DNA of 22,176 nt from an uncultured Bacilli bacterium (GCA_934162685.1 CAKPJO010000010.1:1-22176), one strand, 5' to 3'. Positions 8,027 through 16,028 are shown, counted from the stretch's first letter. The notes: generated from the letters alone by a model not told the origin. Numbers and translations: made by a program.

Positions 8027-10042
8027 CTATTTCACTGTTCTTACATAATTTATGTATTGATCTAATGTTTCTAGTAATTTAGTGTTAACTTCATCAATAG
8101 TGCTATTATCAAATTTAGCGGCCGCCATTGTAAAGTGTCCGCCACCACCAATTTTTTCCATTAATGATTGAACGTTAATGGTACCATCGCTTCGTGCGGA
8201 TACTTTGACTTCTTTTTCACCAGTTCTACCAATAACAAAGCAAGCATTAACACCTTTAATTTGTAATGTTTGGTTTGCAACTTTAGCTAATGTTGCACCT
8301 TCAATAATATCTTTTTGATCTGCTAATGAAACTACAACACCTAAATAAGGAGTTGTTGAATTCGACATAATCTTTGTTTTTAAAGCATATTCTTCAAATT
8401 CATCTTTCAAGAAATCATCAGCTTGAGTATTATCAGCGCCATATTCTTTTAAGGTCATACATGCTTCAAATGTACGCATACCCGCTGTCTTAGCTCTAAA
8501 GAAATTAGTATCTAAGTAAATACCAGCAAGCATAAATGTTGCATAAGCAGAAGGCAATTCCATCTTTGGATTAACACTAGCAAATCTAATTAATTCGGAA
8601 ACTAATTCACTTGCTGATGACGCTGAAGGTTCAATATATGTAAATATTGGTGATTCAATAAATTCTTCGGCACGGCGGTGGTGATCCACAACTGCAACTT
8701 TAGTAGCTTCTTCTAATAACTTTGGACATAAAGTCATTGATGGTCTATGAACATCAGTAACAATTACTAAAGTATTAGATTTAAGTTTATCCATAACATC
8801 ATGTGGTGATATCATAATTCGGTTAATATCATCACGGGAGAATAAAGTTGTAACTGCATTCTTTGTTTTTGATTCTACGGATTTAGGATCGAATACAACA
8901 GAAGCAGGTTTATTTAAATTATCACAAATTGCTTTTAATCCTAAACTGCTTCCCATTGAGTCTAAATCACTTTCTTTATGGCCCATAATAATAACATTAG
9001 ATGCTGCTTTAATTAGGCCCACTAATGAGTCAGCCATAACACGAGCTTTAACTTTATTATGTCTTTCTTGAGCTTCAGATTTTCCGCCAAAGAAAGCTAA
9101 TTCTTCACCATATTTAGAAACAACCACTTGGTCTCCACCACGAGACATAGCAATATCAATTGCTGATACTGCCATTTCATTAATTTTCACAACATCAAAG
9201 TATCCATGGGCAAAACCCATTGATAAAGTTAATGGCGTTTCTTCTTTAGCATTTAATTCACGTACTTTATCTAAAACAGAGAATTGATCAACATCACGAA
9301 CAATTTCAAAATCTTTATAAGCCATAAATGCCATATAAGCATCAGTACGATATTTTCTTAATAAAATATTATGTTTAGTAGCAAAATCATTAATTGCTTT
9401 ACGAACATTAGCAACTTGATCAGAGTTTTCATCAATATTGATAGAAACATCAGAATAGTTATCAAGCATGATAATACCAATAACTGGTGCTTGTTCTTGA
9501 GAATATGTATAGAAAGATTCCGCTGCAGTAATATCTTTAAAAATAAATAATCCCGCATCATGAAGATTTTTTACTTCATAGAAGCGTCCATTAATTTCGA
9601 TTTTTACTGTAGCCTCATCATTCTTATTATCTTTAAGATCTTTTAATGATGGTTGCCAATCATAAATGTTACTATCCATTACATTTATTTGTCGTTCTGA
9701 AAATAATTCATTAGTCCAAATAATAGTATCAGCTTCATCAACAACTAATAAACCAATCATACCAAAATTGTACGCCTCTTGGACGTCTGATCCAATGATA
9801 CTAGCAGCTTTTAAGTCTGTAGAATATCTCTTTCTTGTAACAATAAAGAATATCACTAAATATGTAATGGCATTAACTAATATAATGACAAGTAAAGCAA
9901 TACACATAATCGTAATAGTTATGTAGCTTTGTAATTGCCACACATTATATTTCCAAAGCACAAAAAAGGCCACTACTAAGAGTAGTTGTATAAGTAAAGA
10001 TACAAGGCATCTAAACTTTAACGATTTAATTGTTTTTAACAT
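8027..10042 (-). CDS. gdpP: Cyclic-di-AMP phosphodiesterase GdpP (YybT)
   Basis: GdpP hydrolyses c-di-AMP to pApA and thereby sets the level of a second messenger controlling potassium, osmolytes and wall homeostasis. The 671-residue protein has the whole architecture: two membrane helices (about 11-30 and 37-69), a PAS-like domain (85-170), a degenerate GGDEF domain (about 175-315), and a DHH/DHHA1 module. Metal-binding motifs are visible at GHKESDLDS (354-362), VTDVHR (428-433) and VDHHRR (452-457), plus GGGGHFTMAAAKF near the C terminus. The catalytic module therefore looks intact. GAGGTGG precedes the ATG, and a promoter candidate lies just upstream. It leads the rplI-dnaB-walJ-rlmH run. 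Confidence 0.97.
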   Translation of the reverse strand: MLKTIKSLKFRCLVSLLIQLLLVVAFFVLWKYNVWQLQSYITITIMCIALLVIILVNAITYLVIFFIVTRKRYSTDLKAASIIGSDVQEAYNFGMIGLLVVDEADTIIWTNELFSERQINVMDSNIYDWQPSLKDLKDNKNDEATVKIEINGRFYEVKNLHDAGLFIFKDITAAESFYTYSQEQAPVIGIIMLDNYSDVSINIDENSDQVANVRKAINDFATKHNILLRKYRTDAYMAFMAYKDFEIVRDVDQFSVLDKVRELNAKEETPLTLSMGFAHGYFDVVKINEMAVSAIDIAMSRGGDQVVVSKYGEELAFFGGKSEAQERHNKVKARVMADSLVGLIKAASNVIIMGHKESDLDSMGSSLGLKAICDNLNKPASVVFDPKSVESKTKNAVTTLFSRDDINRIMISPHDVMDKLKSNTLVIVTDVHRPSMTLCPKLLEEATKVAVVDHHRRAEEFIESPIFTYIEPSASSASELVSELIRFASVNPKMELPSAYATFMLAGIYLDTNFFRAKTAGMRTFEACMTLKEYGADNTQADDFLKDEFEEYALKTKIMSNSTTPYLGVVVSLADQKDIIEGATLAKVANQTLQIKGVNACFVIGRTGEKEVKVSARSDGTINVQSLMEKIGGGGHFTMAAAKFDNSTIDEVNTKLLETLDQYINYVRTVK

Positions 10043-10063
10043 ATAACCACCTCAATATCATTT

Positions 10064-10094
10064 ATTATACAATAAATAAATGATAAATTGTTAA
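10064..10094 (-). promoter_or_regulatory. Candidate promoter of the gdpP-rplI-dnaB operon
   Basis: On the minus strand, TTAACA (10094-10089) and a perfect TATAAT (10069-10064) are separated by 19 bases, a little longer than ideal. The -10 lies 21 bases before the gdpP start, and the ribosome-binding site GAGGTGG falls within a short leader. Confidence 0.5.
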
Positions 10095-10180
10095 ACAAGT
10101 TTTTTAATCACACAAAAATATTATCGATTTTTGTATAATTATCTTATTCTTAAGCCTATTAATAATATTAAAACTATGAC

Positions 10181-10195
10181 AAAAAGCCACTTTTT
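10181..10195 (-). terminator. Weak hairpin, possible terminator after the YybS-like gene
   Basis: A 6-bp stem AAAAAG/CTTTTT with a 3-base loop lies 9 bases after the stop codon of the membrane-protein gene. It has only one G-C pair and its T-run is the stem itself, so it would at best attenuate transcription into gdpP. Confidence 0.25.
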
Positions 10196-10204
10196 AGCAT
10201 TGAT

Positions 10205-11140
10205 TTATCTTAATAAGCGATATCTATAATTGAATATTGAATCCAAAAATCCAAGCACAACTAAAGCAATTGGAAATATAAACATACCAATTAAAGGTAA
10301 AATCAATAAATATCTTTTATTAATTTTGGAAAAATAAAGACTACAAAGTACCAACGCTTCCATTAAATATGCAAGCATTAAAATAACAAATATATTTAAT
10401 CCGATTGTTACTATAACTTGTACAAATCCAAAAGTTTCATATTCAACAATTGAATTGATAAAAAATAGGCTAATAAGTGATATAGGGAAAACAATATACG
10501 TTACTAATTTAGGAACAGCAATATTTAAAGATAATACAAATGCCCCTAATTGAATTTTTAATAGTTTTTCTGAAACTAAGGAAATAACAAAATATGTTAA
10601 AATTGCTTCAATTATACTTGTTACTACGATAGTTGCGGGTATAACACTCACCAATAACATTGTTAAGGCTTTAGACATCCAATCGCTAATTGTAATGATT
10701 TTTGATAACATTGTGACCATTTCATTAGCTAATGCTGTTGTGTCTTCAATGATTGTATAGCCAAATAGTGCTTTAGAGAAAATTACAGTTGTTAAAACAT
10801 TAACTAGTAATGATCCTAAAAACATAACGCCCATTTTTAAACTCAACTTAGGAGTTTTCCATTTTAAAACAAAAGAATAAATAATAGCAACAAGTGCAGA
10901 AGGTAGTACATATAGTAAACCCACTAACATATTAATTAATATTCCAATTAAAATAGTTGCAACTGCGGGAATTATTGCTTTTTTCCAATCGTATTTAAGC
11001 CCATAAATCGCAATCGGAACAGGCAAAATAAAAGTTAATCCACTAACAATGGCTCCACCAGTTAAGTTACTAATTAATAACAATACACCCATAAGTGCGG
11101 TAACCATTGCCGCATCAGTAATATATCGAACTTTTTTCAT
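10205..11140 (-). CDS. YybS-like integral membrane protein (DUF2232)
   Basis: This 311-residue protein is almost entirely hydrophobic, with about eight predicted membrane helices starting at residues 10-30 and a short basic C terminus. The opening KVRYITDAAMVTALMGVLLL and the location immediately upstream of gdpP-rplI match B. subtilis YybS, a DUF2232 protein. Its fold resembles substrate-binding subunits of ECF-type or thiamine/queuosine transporters, but no substrate is established. AAAGGGA is placed 8 bases before the ATG. The AAA_14 ATPase gene ends only 23 bases upstream, so this gene may depend on the ATPase promoter or on one inside it. Confidence 0.82.
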   Translation of the reverse strand: MKKVRYITDAAMVTALMGVLLLISNLTGGAIVSGLTFILPVPIAIYGLKYDWKKAIIPAVATILIGILINMLVGLLYVLPSALVAIIYSFVLKWKTPKLSLKMGVMFLGSLLVNVLTTVIFSKALFGYTIIEDTTALANEMVTMLSKIITISDWMSKALTMLLVSVIPATIVVTSIIEAILTYFVISLVSEKLLKIQLGAFVLSLNIAVPKLVTYIVFPISLISLFFINSIVEYETFGFVQVIVTIGLNIFVILMLAYLMEALVLCSLYFSKINKRYLLILPLIGMFIFPIALVVLGFLDSIFNYRYRLLR

Positions 11141-11163
11141 AGTGATTCCCTTTCTAAATTTTT

Positions 11164-12474
11164 TTACAAAAACATAATCATATATATTGGAAATGTTATT
11201 AAATTATCCTTTTCTACTATTATATTTTCATTTCCAAATATTAATCCTTTTTTTAGATTATATGGTTCTTTAACTAATTTTGGAATAGCTTTAAAATTGT
11301 ATTGATCATCACCTGATTTAATCTCTATTGGAAGAATAGTCAAATTATCGTAATCATTAATTAAAAAATCAACTTCGCCAACTTTTTTACTATCAAAATA
11401 ATATAATTCGTGTCCATGTGCTGATAATTCCATAGCGCATGCTGTTTCATAAACACTTCCAAGATTTACATTAACATCATTTTTTAAAATTGCATTAATA
11501 TTATTTTTATATAACAAATTTGATAAAATACCAACATCATTATAGTAAAGTTTTATTAAATTTTTACTTATTGATTCTGTTAATGGGTAAATAGGATTTA
11601 ATATAGCTTTTACACCAAGAGAAATACCAGAGCTTATTAAGTAATCAAATTCATTTTCATATCTTTTTAAATTTGCATTTTTGATATCTTCAATATTTTT
11701 AAATATAATCCTTTTAACTTTGTTTTCCATATAAGATGGCAAATAATCATATATAGTTTTTATTTTAAGTTTGTGTTCTTCATCATATTTAGATGCATCG
11801 TCTTTATAATAACCATATATATCATTTTGCACATTTCTCATCTTTGCAACATTTTGATTAATAACAAACTCTTTTACCGCATCTGGTAATCCGCCGCAAA
11901 TTAAATATTCCTTAAATCTATTTAACATAAGATTATGAATAGACTCTTTAACTTGTTTTTTATTTTCATAGCAGTCTTTTAAGTGCTTTATTACTTCATC
12001 ACTTGTGCCATTAGCCAAAAGAAACTCTTCAAAATCCATAGGATACATTTTAACTTCTTCTATGCTTCCCATAGGAATAAATTCATGTTTTAAGGTTATT
12101 CCTAATAAAGACCCACTAGCAATATATCTAAATTTATTATCTTTTTTTAATGGCTTTAATAAAGTTAATAAGCGAGGATAAACTTGTATTTCATCAATAA
12201 AAACAATAGTGTCTTTAACATCATTGATTTTTTCACCATAAAGAGCGCTTAATTGTAAATAAAAATCTTTTGTAGTTTTAATATCTTTAAAATATTCATC
12301 ACCATCTCTATCTTCTTGCATATTTATTTCAATGTAGTTCTTAAAATATGCTTGAGCCGTTTCTCTAATGATAAAACTTTTACCGATTTGTCTTGCACCA
12401 GTAACGATAATGATTCTATCATCATTGTTTTTATAATATTCATTAAGTTTCGTCTCTATCTTTCTAAAGAACAT
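11164..12474 (-). CDS. AAA+ ATPase of the AAA_14/DUF4143 family
   Basis: This ~436-residue protein has an N-terminal ATPase domain with Walker A VTGARQIGKS and Walker B TIVFIDEIQ, followed by SGSLLG. A DUF4143-type C-terminal region contains GSVYETACAMEL, then GEVDFLI and LPIEIKSGD, which resembles the PD-(D/E)XK nuclease core (D...E-x-K). Proteins of this family are abundant, patchily distributed and often multi-copy in anaerobes; their function is not established and links to defence or mobile elements are speculation. I chose ATG 12474 because AAAGGTG lies 9 bases before it; in-frame ATG 12483 and GTG 12486 overlap that ribosome-binding site. The gene is inserted between rpsR and yybS, normally close neighbours, and has its own repeat-bearing promoter region. 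Confidence 0.9.
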   Translation of the reverse strand: MFFRKIETKLNEYYKNNDDRIIIVTGARQIGKSFIIRETAQAYFKNYIEINMQEDRDGDEYFKDIKTTKDFYLQLSALYGEKINDVKDTIVFIDEIQVYPRLLTLLKPLKKDNKFRYIASGSLLGITLKHEFIPMGSIEEVKMYPMDFEEFLLANGTSDEVIKHLKDCYENKKQVKESIHNLMLNRFKEYLICGGLPDAVKEFVINQNVAKMRNVQNDIYGYYKDDASKYDEEHKLKIKTIYDYLPSYMENKVKRIIFKNIEDIKNANLKRYENEFDYLISSGISLGVKAILNPIYPLTESISKNLIKLYYNDVGILSNLLYKNNINAILKNDVNVNLGSVYETACAMELSAHGHELYYFDSKKVGEVDFLINDYDNLTILPIEIKSGDDQYNFKAIPKLVKEPYNLKKGLIFGNENIIVEKDNLITFPIYMIMFL

Positions 12475-12492
12475 AGTTTTCATCACCTTTCA

Positions 12493-12603
12493 AATGCTTT
12501 TCTAATGTAATTATACATATTTTTAGTGTTTTTCCAATGATTTTAAGCTCAATTTTAAGTGTTTTTCCAAAATATTTAGGTATCTAAATAAGTGCTTTTC
12601 CAA
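12493..12603 (-). repeat. Four 13-bp direct repeats at ~33-bp spacing upstream of the ATPase gene
   Basis: On the minus strand the repeat reads TTGGAAAAACACT. Copies lie at 12591-12603 (one change), 12558-12570, 12525-12537 (identical to each other) and, degenerate, at 12493-12505 (TTAGAAAAGCATT). Start-to-start distances are 33, 33 and 32 bases, close to three DNA turns, so all copies face the same side of the helix. The intervening sequences are not conserved. The array spans from upstream of the promoter, through the -35, to the transcript start, which suggests a protein-binding array rather than a coding or CRISPR repeat. Confidence 0.7.
12510..12537 (-). promoter_or_regulatory. Promoter of the AAA_14 ATPase gene, overlapping a repeat
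   Basis: On the minus strand, TTGGAA (12537-12532) and a perfect TATAAT (12515-12510) are separated by 16 bases. The -35 hexamer is the first six bases of one of the 13-bp repeats. The expected transcript start is near 12503, about 30 bases before the ATG. Confidence 0.55.
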
Positions 12604-12623
12604 AATTCACAAACTTTTATTAA

Positions 12624-12656
12624 CAAAAAAAGAGGTAGCGTTTTTTTACTACCTCT
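12624..12656 (-). terminator. Rho-independent terminator of the rpsF-ssb-rpsR operon
   Basis: On the minus strand an 8-bp stem AGAGGTAG/CTACCTCT (12656-12649 and 12638-12631) with a 10-base loop is followed by a run of seven T. It lies 31 bases after the rpsR stop codon. Confidence 0.9.
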
Positions 12657-12686
12657 AATTTTGATTTGCTTAGTTTAATAATTAAA

Positions 12687-12914
12687 TTATTCAACTGTAT
12701 ATGGTAATAATGCCATATAACGAGCATTTTTGATTGCAACGGCTAATTCTCTTTGGTGTTTTGCACATGTACCAGTTGTACGACGTGGTGAAATTTTACC
12801 ATTGAGTGAAATATAATGTTTTAACATTTCTACATCTTTAAAATCGATGAATTTGCCTTTGTTTTTGCAAAAATTACAGACCTTCTTACGTGGTCTCATT
12901 TTCTTATAACCCAT
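12687..12914 (-). CDS. rpsR: 30S ribosomal protein S18
   Basis: S18 forms a heterodimer with S6 on the platform of the small subunit. The 75-residue protein has the family signature KHYISLNGKISPRRTTGTCA plus KHQRELAVAIKNARYMALLPY. It keeps the CNFC pair and the later Cys/His of the zinc-binding 'C+' form. AAAGGTTGGA precedes the ATG. It closes the rpsF-ssb-rpsR operon, 24 bases after ssb, and is followed by a terminator. Confidence 0.98.
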   Translation of the reverse strand: MGYKKMRPRKKVCNFCKNKGKFIDFKDVEMLKHYISLNGKISPRRTTGTCAKHQRELAVAIKNARYMALLPYTVE

Positions 12915-12938
12915 AAAATATCCAACCTTTCTTTAAAA

Positions 12939-13379
12939 TTAGAATGGTAAGTCATCATCAGCGATGTCTACCGTATTAAGATTTTTGTTTTCTGTTGGCA
13001 CTTGGACTGTATCTTCTGGGAATACTGGATCAATTGGTGTATTTTGAACTGGTGCTGCCGCTCTTGGTTCTAAAAATTGAACAGAGTCACAAACAACTTC
13101 AAATACTGAAACATTTTTTCCTTCCTTAGATACATAAGTGCGTTGTGTTAAACGTCCTTCAACGCCAACTAGTGAACCTTTATGAGTGAATTTAGAAATA
13201 AGATCTGCTGTCTCTCTCCATGCAATACATGGAATGAAACTTGTTGATTTTTCGCCGTTAGCATTTTTACGATCATCAACGGCAACAGTGAAGGAAACAA
13301 CTGAAGTATTGTTTTGAGCAGTCTTTCTTAATTCTGGGTCACGAGTCAAACGTCCAATTAAAACTACACGATTAATCAT
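12939..13379 (-). CDS. ssb: Single-stranded DNA-binding protein SSB
   Basis: The 146-residue protein has the OB fold from residue 1 (MINRVVLIGRLTRDPELRKT) through about 108, a short disordered linker, and the acidic C-terminal tip DIADDDLPF that recruits replication and repair partners. It coats single-stranded DNA at forks and repair sites. A longer reading from ATG 13418 is possible but would add 13 residues that overlap the rpsF end; I chose 13379 because AAGGAG is well placed before it and the conserved protein starts there. Its position between rpsF and rpsR is the standard Firmicutes arrangement. Confidence 0.97.
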   Translation of the reverse strand: MINRVVLIGRLTRDPELRKTAQNNTSVVSFTVAVDDRKNANGEKSTSFIPCIAWRETADLISKFTHKGSLVGVEGRLTQRTYVSKEGKNVSVFEVVCDSVQFLEPRAAAPVQNTPIDPVFPEDTVQVPTENKNLNTVDIADDDLPF

Positions 13380-13404
13380 TTCGATTTTCTCCTTTATAAT
13401 TTTA

Positions 13405-13692
13405 TTAGTCTCTATCAACTACAATAATGTGACGAATAACATTAGCATCGATCTTAACTAAACGATCGAATTCCTTTGTTGCAGCTGGTTCAGCTGAAAC
13501 TTTTTCAACAACGTAATAACCTTTCATTTGGTCTTTAATTTCATATGCTAAATCACGGAGACCCCATTCTTTAACATCAGTAATTGAAGCACCATTAGAA
13601 GTTAAAATGTTATTTAATTTTTCGATTTCGTTTTTACGTTCTTCTTCGCTTAATTGTGGCATAAGAATATACATAATTTCGTACTTACGCAT
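13405..13692 (-). CDS. rpsF: 30S ribosomal protein S6
   Basis: The 95-residue protein begins MRKYEIMYILMPQLSEEE and includes GLRDLAYEIKDQMKGYYVV, the typical S6 core. S6 binds S18 and helper rRNA helices on the 30S platform. GGGAGGTG lies 6 bases before the ATG. It is first in the operon, with a clear promoter and a structured leader upstream. Confidence 0.98.
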   Translation of the reverse strand: MRKYEIMYILMPQLSEEERKNEIEKLNNILTSNGASITDVKEWGLRDLAYEIKDQMKGYYVVEKVSAEPAATKEFDRLVKIDANVIRHIIVVDRD

Positions 13693-13714
13693 GAGTACAC
13701 CTCCCTATGGTCAA

Positions 13715-13768
13715 TCTGGCTATTTTAAATAAATAGCAGAGAGCATTTTTGATAGCCTTCACACTATC
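13715..13768 (-). promoter_or_regulatory. Structured 5' leader of rpsF mRNA, possible S6:S18 autoregulatory site
   Basis: The leader, about 75 bases long, can form two hairpins. One pairs GATAG with CTATC (13768-13764 and 13755-13751) close to the predicted transcript start. The other pairs UCUG-CUAUUU with AAAUAG-C-CAGA across 13740-13715, leaving one bulged C on the 3' side. rpsF leaders in many bacteria carry an S6:S18-binding element, so this is the place to expect one. I could not identify that element's diagnostic CCG bulge, so the assignment is tentative. Confidence 0.35.
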
Positions 13769-13774
13769 GATAAG

Positions 13775-13803
13775 ATTATATCTTATCACCATTTAAATGT
13801 AAA
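13775..13803 (-). promoter_or_regulatory. Promoter of the rpsF-ssb-rpsR operon
   Basis: On the minus strand TTTACA (13803-13798), a 17-base spacer and a perfect TATAAT (13780-13775) form a near-consensus sigma-A promoter. Transcription would start near 13768, giving a leader of about 75 bases. Confidence 0.85.
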
Positions 13804-13826
13804 GAAATTTTAATTACAGATAATGC

Positions 13827-13876
13827 AAAAAATCATTTCGCTCACATAAATAATATAGTGAAGCAAAATGATTTTT
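13827..13876. terminator. Long hairpin terminator after the Clp ATPase gene
   Basis: Arms at 13828-13845 and 13858-13875 pair over 11 consecutive bases, then a G-U pair, then GC-rich inner pairs with one bulge, closing a loop of about 12 bases. T runs follow on both strands. It lies 18 bases after the Clp gene's stop and isolates that unit from the rpsF promoter. Confidence 0.85.
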
Positions 13877-13893
13877 CCGTTTAAATTATTAAA

Positions 13894-15951
13894 TTAATTT
13901 TTATTGGTGGCGCTAAGTGCCTCGAGCATATTGTCTAAAGCTAGTTTTTTAATATATCTAGCTCCATATCTCTTTAATTTTTTCAAATCAACATCCAACT
14001 TCATATTATGTATTAAAGTTGTTTCATATTTATACGAAGCTTTATCAAGATATTTATTATATATTTGCACAGCTACATTTTCGTCTAAATAATCAAAGTT
14101 AACAATGAGGTTTATACGATTTAGTAGCTCTGGCCTGAAGATATTTTCTAATGCATTTCCGTTATCAAAATTATTTTTTTGTTTTACATCATTACTATCT
14201 AGATGGAATTTATTTGTGCTAATTGGATTAATGGGCGCAGCATTACATGTCATGATAAATATAACGTTTTTGCAGTCAATTATATTGTTTTTCGTATCAA
14301 TAAAATATCCTTCATCAAATATATTTAAGAAAAAGTCTTGCACATCTATACACGCTTTATCAATTTCGTCTAACAATACTAATGAATTAGGATGCATCTT
14401 AATTTTCTTAATAAAAGCAGGCATTTCGTCATGATTAGAATATCCAGGTGCTGATCCAATTAATTTATTTAATGATGTCACATCTTTATATGTGGCCATA
14501 TCAAGTTTAATAAAACAATCTTTTACTTTGTAGTATTCTTTAGCAATAATTCTTGCACTTTGTGTTTTTCCTACTCCACTTGGCCCAACAAATAGCATAG
14601 TTGTTAATGGCTTATCTTCTTCTATTAAACCAAACTCAATTTTAAGCATTTCTTTATAAATCTTTTCAATTGCGCTATTTTGTCCTAGAATTTCTTCTTC
14701 TAATTTTTCTTTTATTAATAATGCTTTTTTATCTTTAGAAATAGAAACGTTATAAGTTTTTTCTACCATTTTATTGATATTTTCTTTAGTTAATTCGTTT
14801 TTAGCAAGAACACAACTATTATCTAATATATCAATGGCTTTATCTGGAAAAGACATATTTGGGATAAATTCTTCCGCTACTTCTACGATGTAATTTGTAA
14901 GATTATCCGCTATTTTCAATTTATAATAATCTTCATAAATTGGTTTTAAAGTATTTAATATATTTAATGTTTCATCTTTATTAGATGGATCTACATAAAT
15001 AATTTGAAATCTTCTATTTAAAGCTTTATCTTTTTCAAAAATAGTATGGTATTCATCTACTGTGGTTGCGCCAATGATTTGGATATCTCCTCTAGATAAA
15101 TATGGTTTTAAGATATTACTTGCGTCAATTGCGCCTTCTGCTCCACCCGCTTTAATAATATTATGAATTTCATCAATAAATATAATTGCGTTACCATCAT
15201 CAGATACGTTTTTAATTATTTTCTTTAATTTTTCTTCAAATTCTCCACGGTATTTTGTTCCACCGACGACAGAAGAAATATCTAATTCATATATTCTTTT
15301 CCCTTCAAGTCCTGGGATTTTATTTTTCGAAAGTAGTTGAGCTAATTCTTCCACAATTGCGGTTTTTCCTACACCAGGATTACCTACTAAAATAGCATTA
15401 GGTTTATTCCTTCTTTTTAAAGCCATAACAAGTTGTTGTAATTCATTACTTCTTCCAATAAGAGGATCTTTTTTTATATTTGATAAATCATGCAAATCAA
15501 TAATTCTATCTAACTCACTATGTCTTCTTTGATTTTTAATAACCAGTGCTAACAACATATTAATATCAACTTTGTTATTAACAAATATTTCACGGCAAAT
15601 ACCATTTAAGTTCTTTAAAAATACTATTTCCATGACATTAATGCTTACTTTATCTTCTTTAAATTCTCTACTTTCTTTTTGTGATTCATCGATTAATTTT
15701 TTAAAGTTATCATCATACTCCATAAAGAAAATATCGTTCTTTTTTATTGTATCAAAAGCTTTAATATCACTAATAACACTTTTAAAAGTAATACGATATT
15801 TTTTTAAAGCAATTGTTAAAATATTATCTGGTATTTTTAATATAGCAAGCAAAAAATGCTCGCATCCTATCGATGTGTGTGATAAATCAAAAGATAACGA
15901 TTCCGCCGAAGAAATAATTCTTTGTGCTTCTAGACTAAATTTTTCAAGCAT
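13894..15951 (-). CDS. HSP100/Clp ATPase (ClpC/ClpA-like) lacking the middle domain
   Basis: This 685-residue ATP-driven unfoldase has an N-terminal Clp_N domain (about 1-140; FSLEAQRIISSAESLSFDLSHTSIGCEHFL-like in sense). AAA module 1 follows, with Walker A GNPGVGKT (190-197), pore loop KYRG (233-236), Walker B FIDE and arginine LNRRF (311-315). Module 2 has Walker A GPSGVGKT (456-463), Walker B LLDE and FRPELLNRIN (605-613). The coiled-coil middle domain of ClpC/ClpB is absent, as in ClpA. The second pore loop reads APGYSNHDE where ClpC usually has GYVG. The expected ClpP-binding IGF/VGF loop is not evident in 573-600 (NKFHLDSND instead). It may therefore be ClpP-independent. GGAGAG precedes the ATG. 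Confidence 0.9.
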   Translation of the reverse strand: MLEKFSLEAQRIISSAESLSFDLSHTSIGCEHFLLAILKIPDNILTIALKKYRITFKSVISDIKAFDTIKKNDIFFMEYDDNFKKLIDESQKESREFKEDKVSINVMEIVFLKNLNGICREIFVNNKVDINMLLALVIKNQRRHSELDRIIDLHDLSNIKKDPLIGRSNELQQLVMALKRRNKPNAILVGNPGVGKTAIVEELAQLLSKNKIPGLEGKRIYELDISSVVGGTKYRGEFEEKLKKIIKNVSDDGNAIIFIDEIHNIIKAGGAEGAIDASNILKPYLSRGDIQIIGATTVDEYHTIFEKDKALNRRFQIIYVDPSNKDETLNILNTLKPIYEDYYKLKIADNLTNYIVEVAEEFIPNMSFPDKAIDILDNSCVLAKNELTKENINKMVEKTYNVSISKDKKALLIKEKLEEEILGQNSAIEKIYKEMLKIEFGLIEEDKPLTTMLFVGPSGVGKTQSARIIAKEYYKVKDCFIKLDMATYKDVTSLNKLIGSAPGYSNHDEMPAFIKKIKMHPNSLVLLDEIDKACIDVQDFFLNIFDEGYFIDTKNNIIDCKNVIFIMTCNAAPINPISTNKFHLDSNDVKQKNNFDNGNALENIFRPELLNRINLIVNFDYLDENVAVQIYNKYLDKASYKYETTLIHNMKLDVDLKKLKRYGARYIKKLALDNMLEALSATNKN

Positions 15952-15962
15952 ATTTTCTCTCC

Positions 15963-15980
15963 TAACATAATTTTATGTTA
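15963..15980. promoter_or_regulatory. 18-bp palindrome just upstream of the Clp ATPase gene
   Basis: Perfect 8-bp arms TAACATAA and TTATGTTA flank two central bases, ending 12 bases before the ATG and touching the ribosome-binding site. It is not a CtsR or HrcA (CIRCE) operator. It could be an unknown operator or an RNA hairpin near the ribosome-binding site. A convincing promoter was not found in the 77-base gap; TATAGA at 15990-15985 is the best -10 candidate. Confidence 0.4.
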
Positions 15981-16028
15981 ATACTCTATAATTTTTGCCT
16001 AGATATTTGTTTTTATACTTTTATTAAT

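Noticed and set aside
12493..12603. CRISPR-like regular repeats
   Set aside because: The conserved unit is only 13 bp with four copies, one degenerate, spacers are AT-rich, no cas genes are nearby, and the array overlaps a promoter.
15572..15970. 132-residue open frame on the plus strand opposite the Clp gene
   Set aside because: It lies wholly antisense to a well-supported gene, with a composition expected of the reverse complement and no ribosome-binding site or family resemblance. The same applies to the other long antisense frames, such as 14105-14434.
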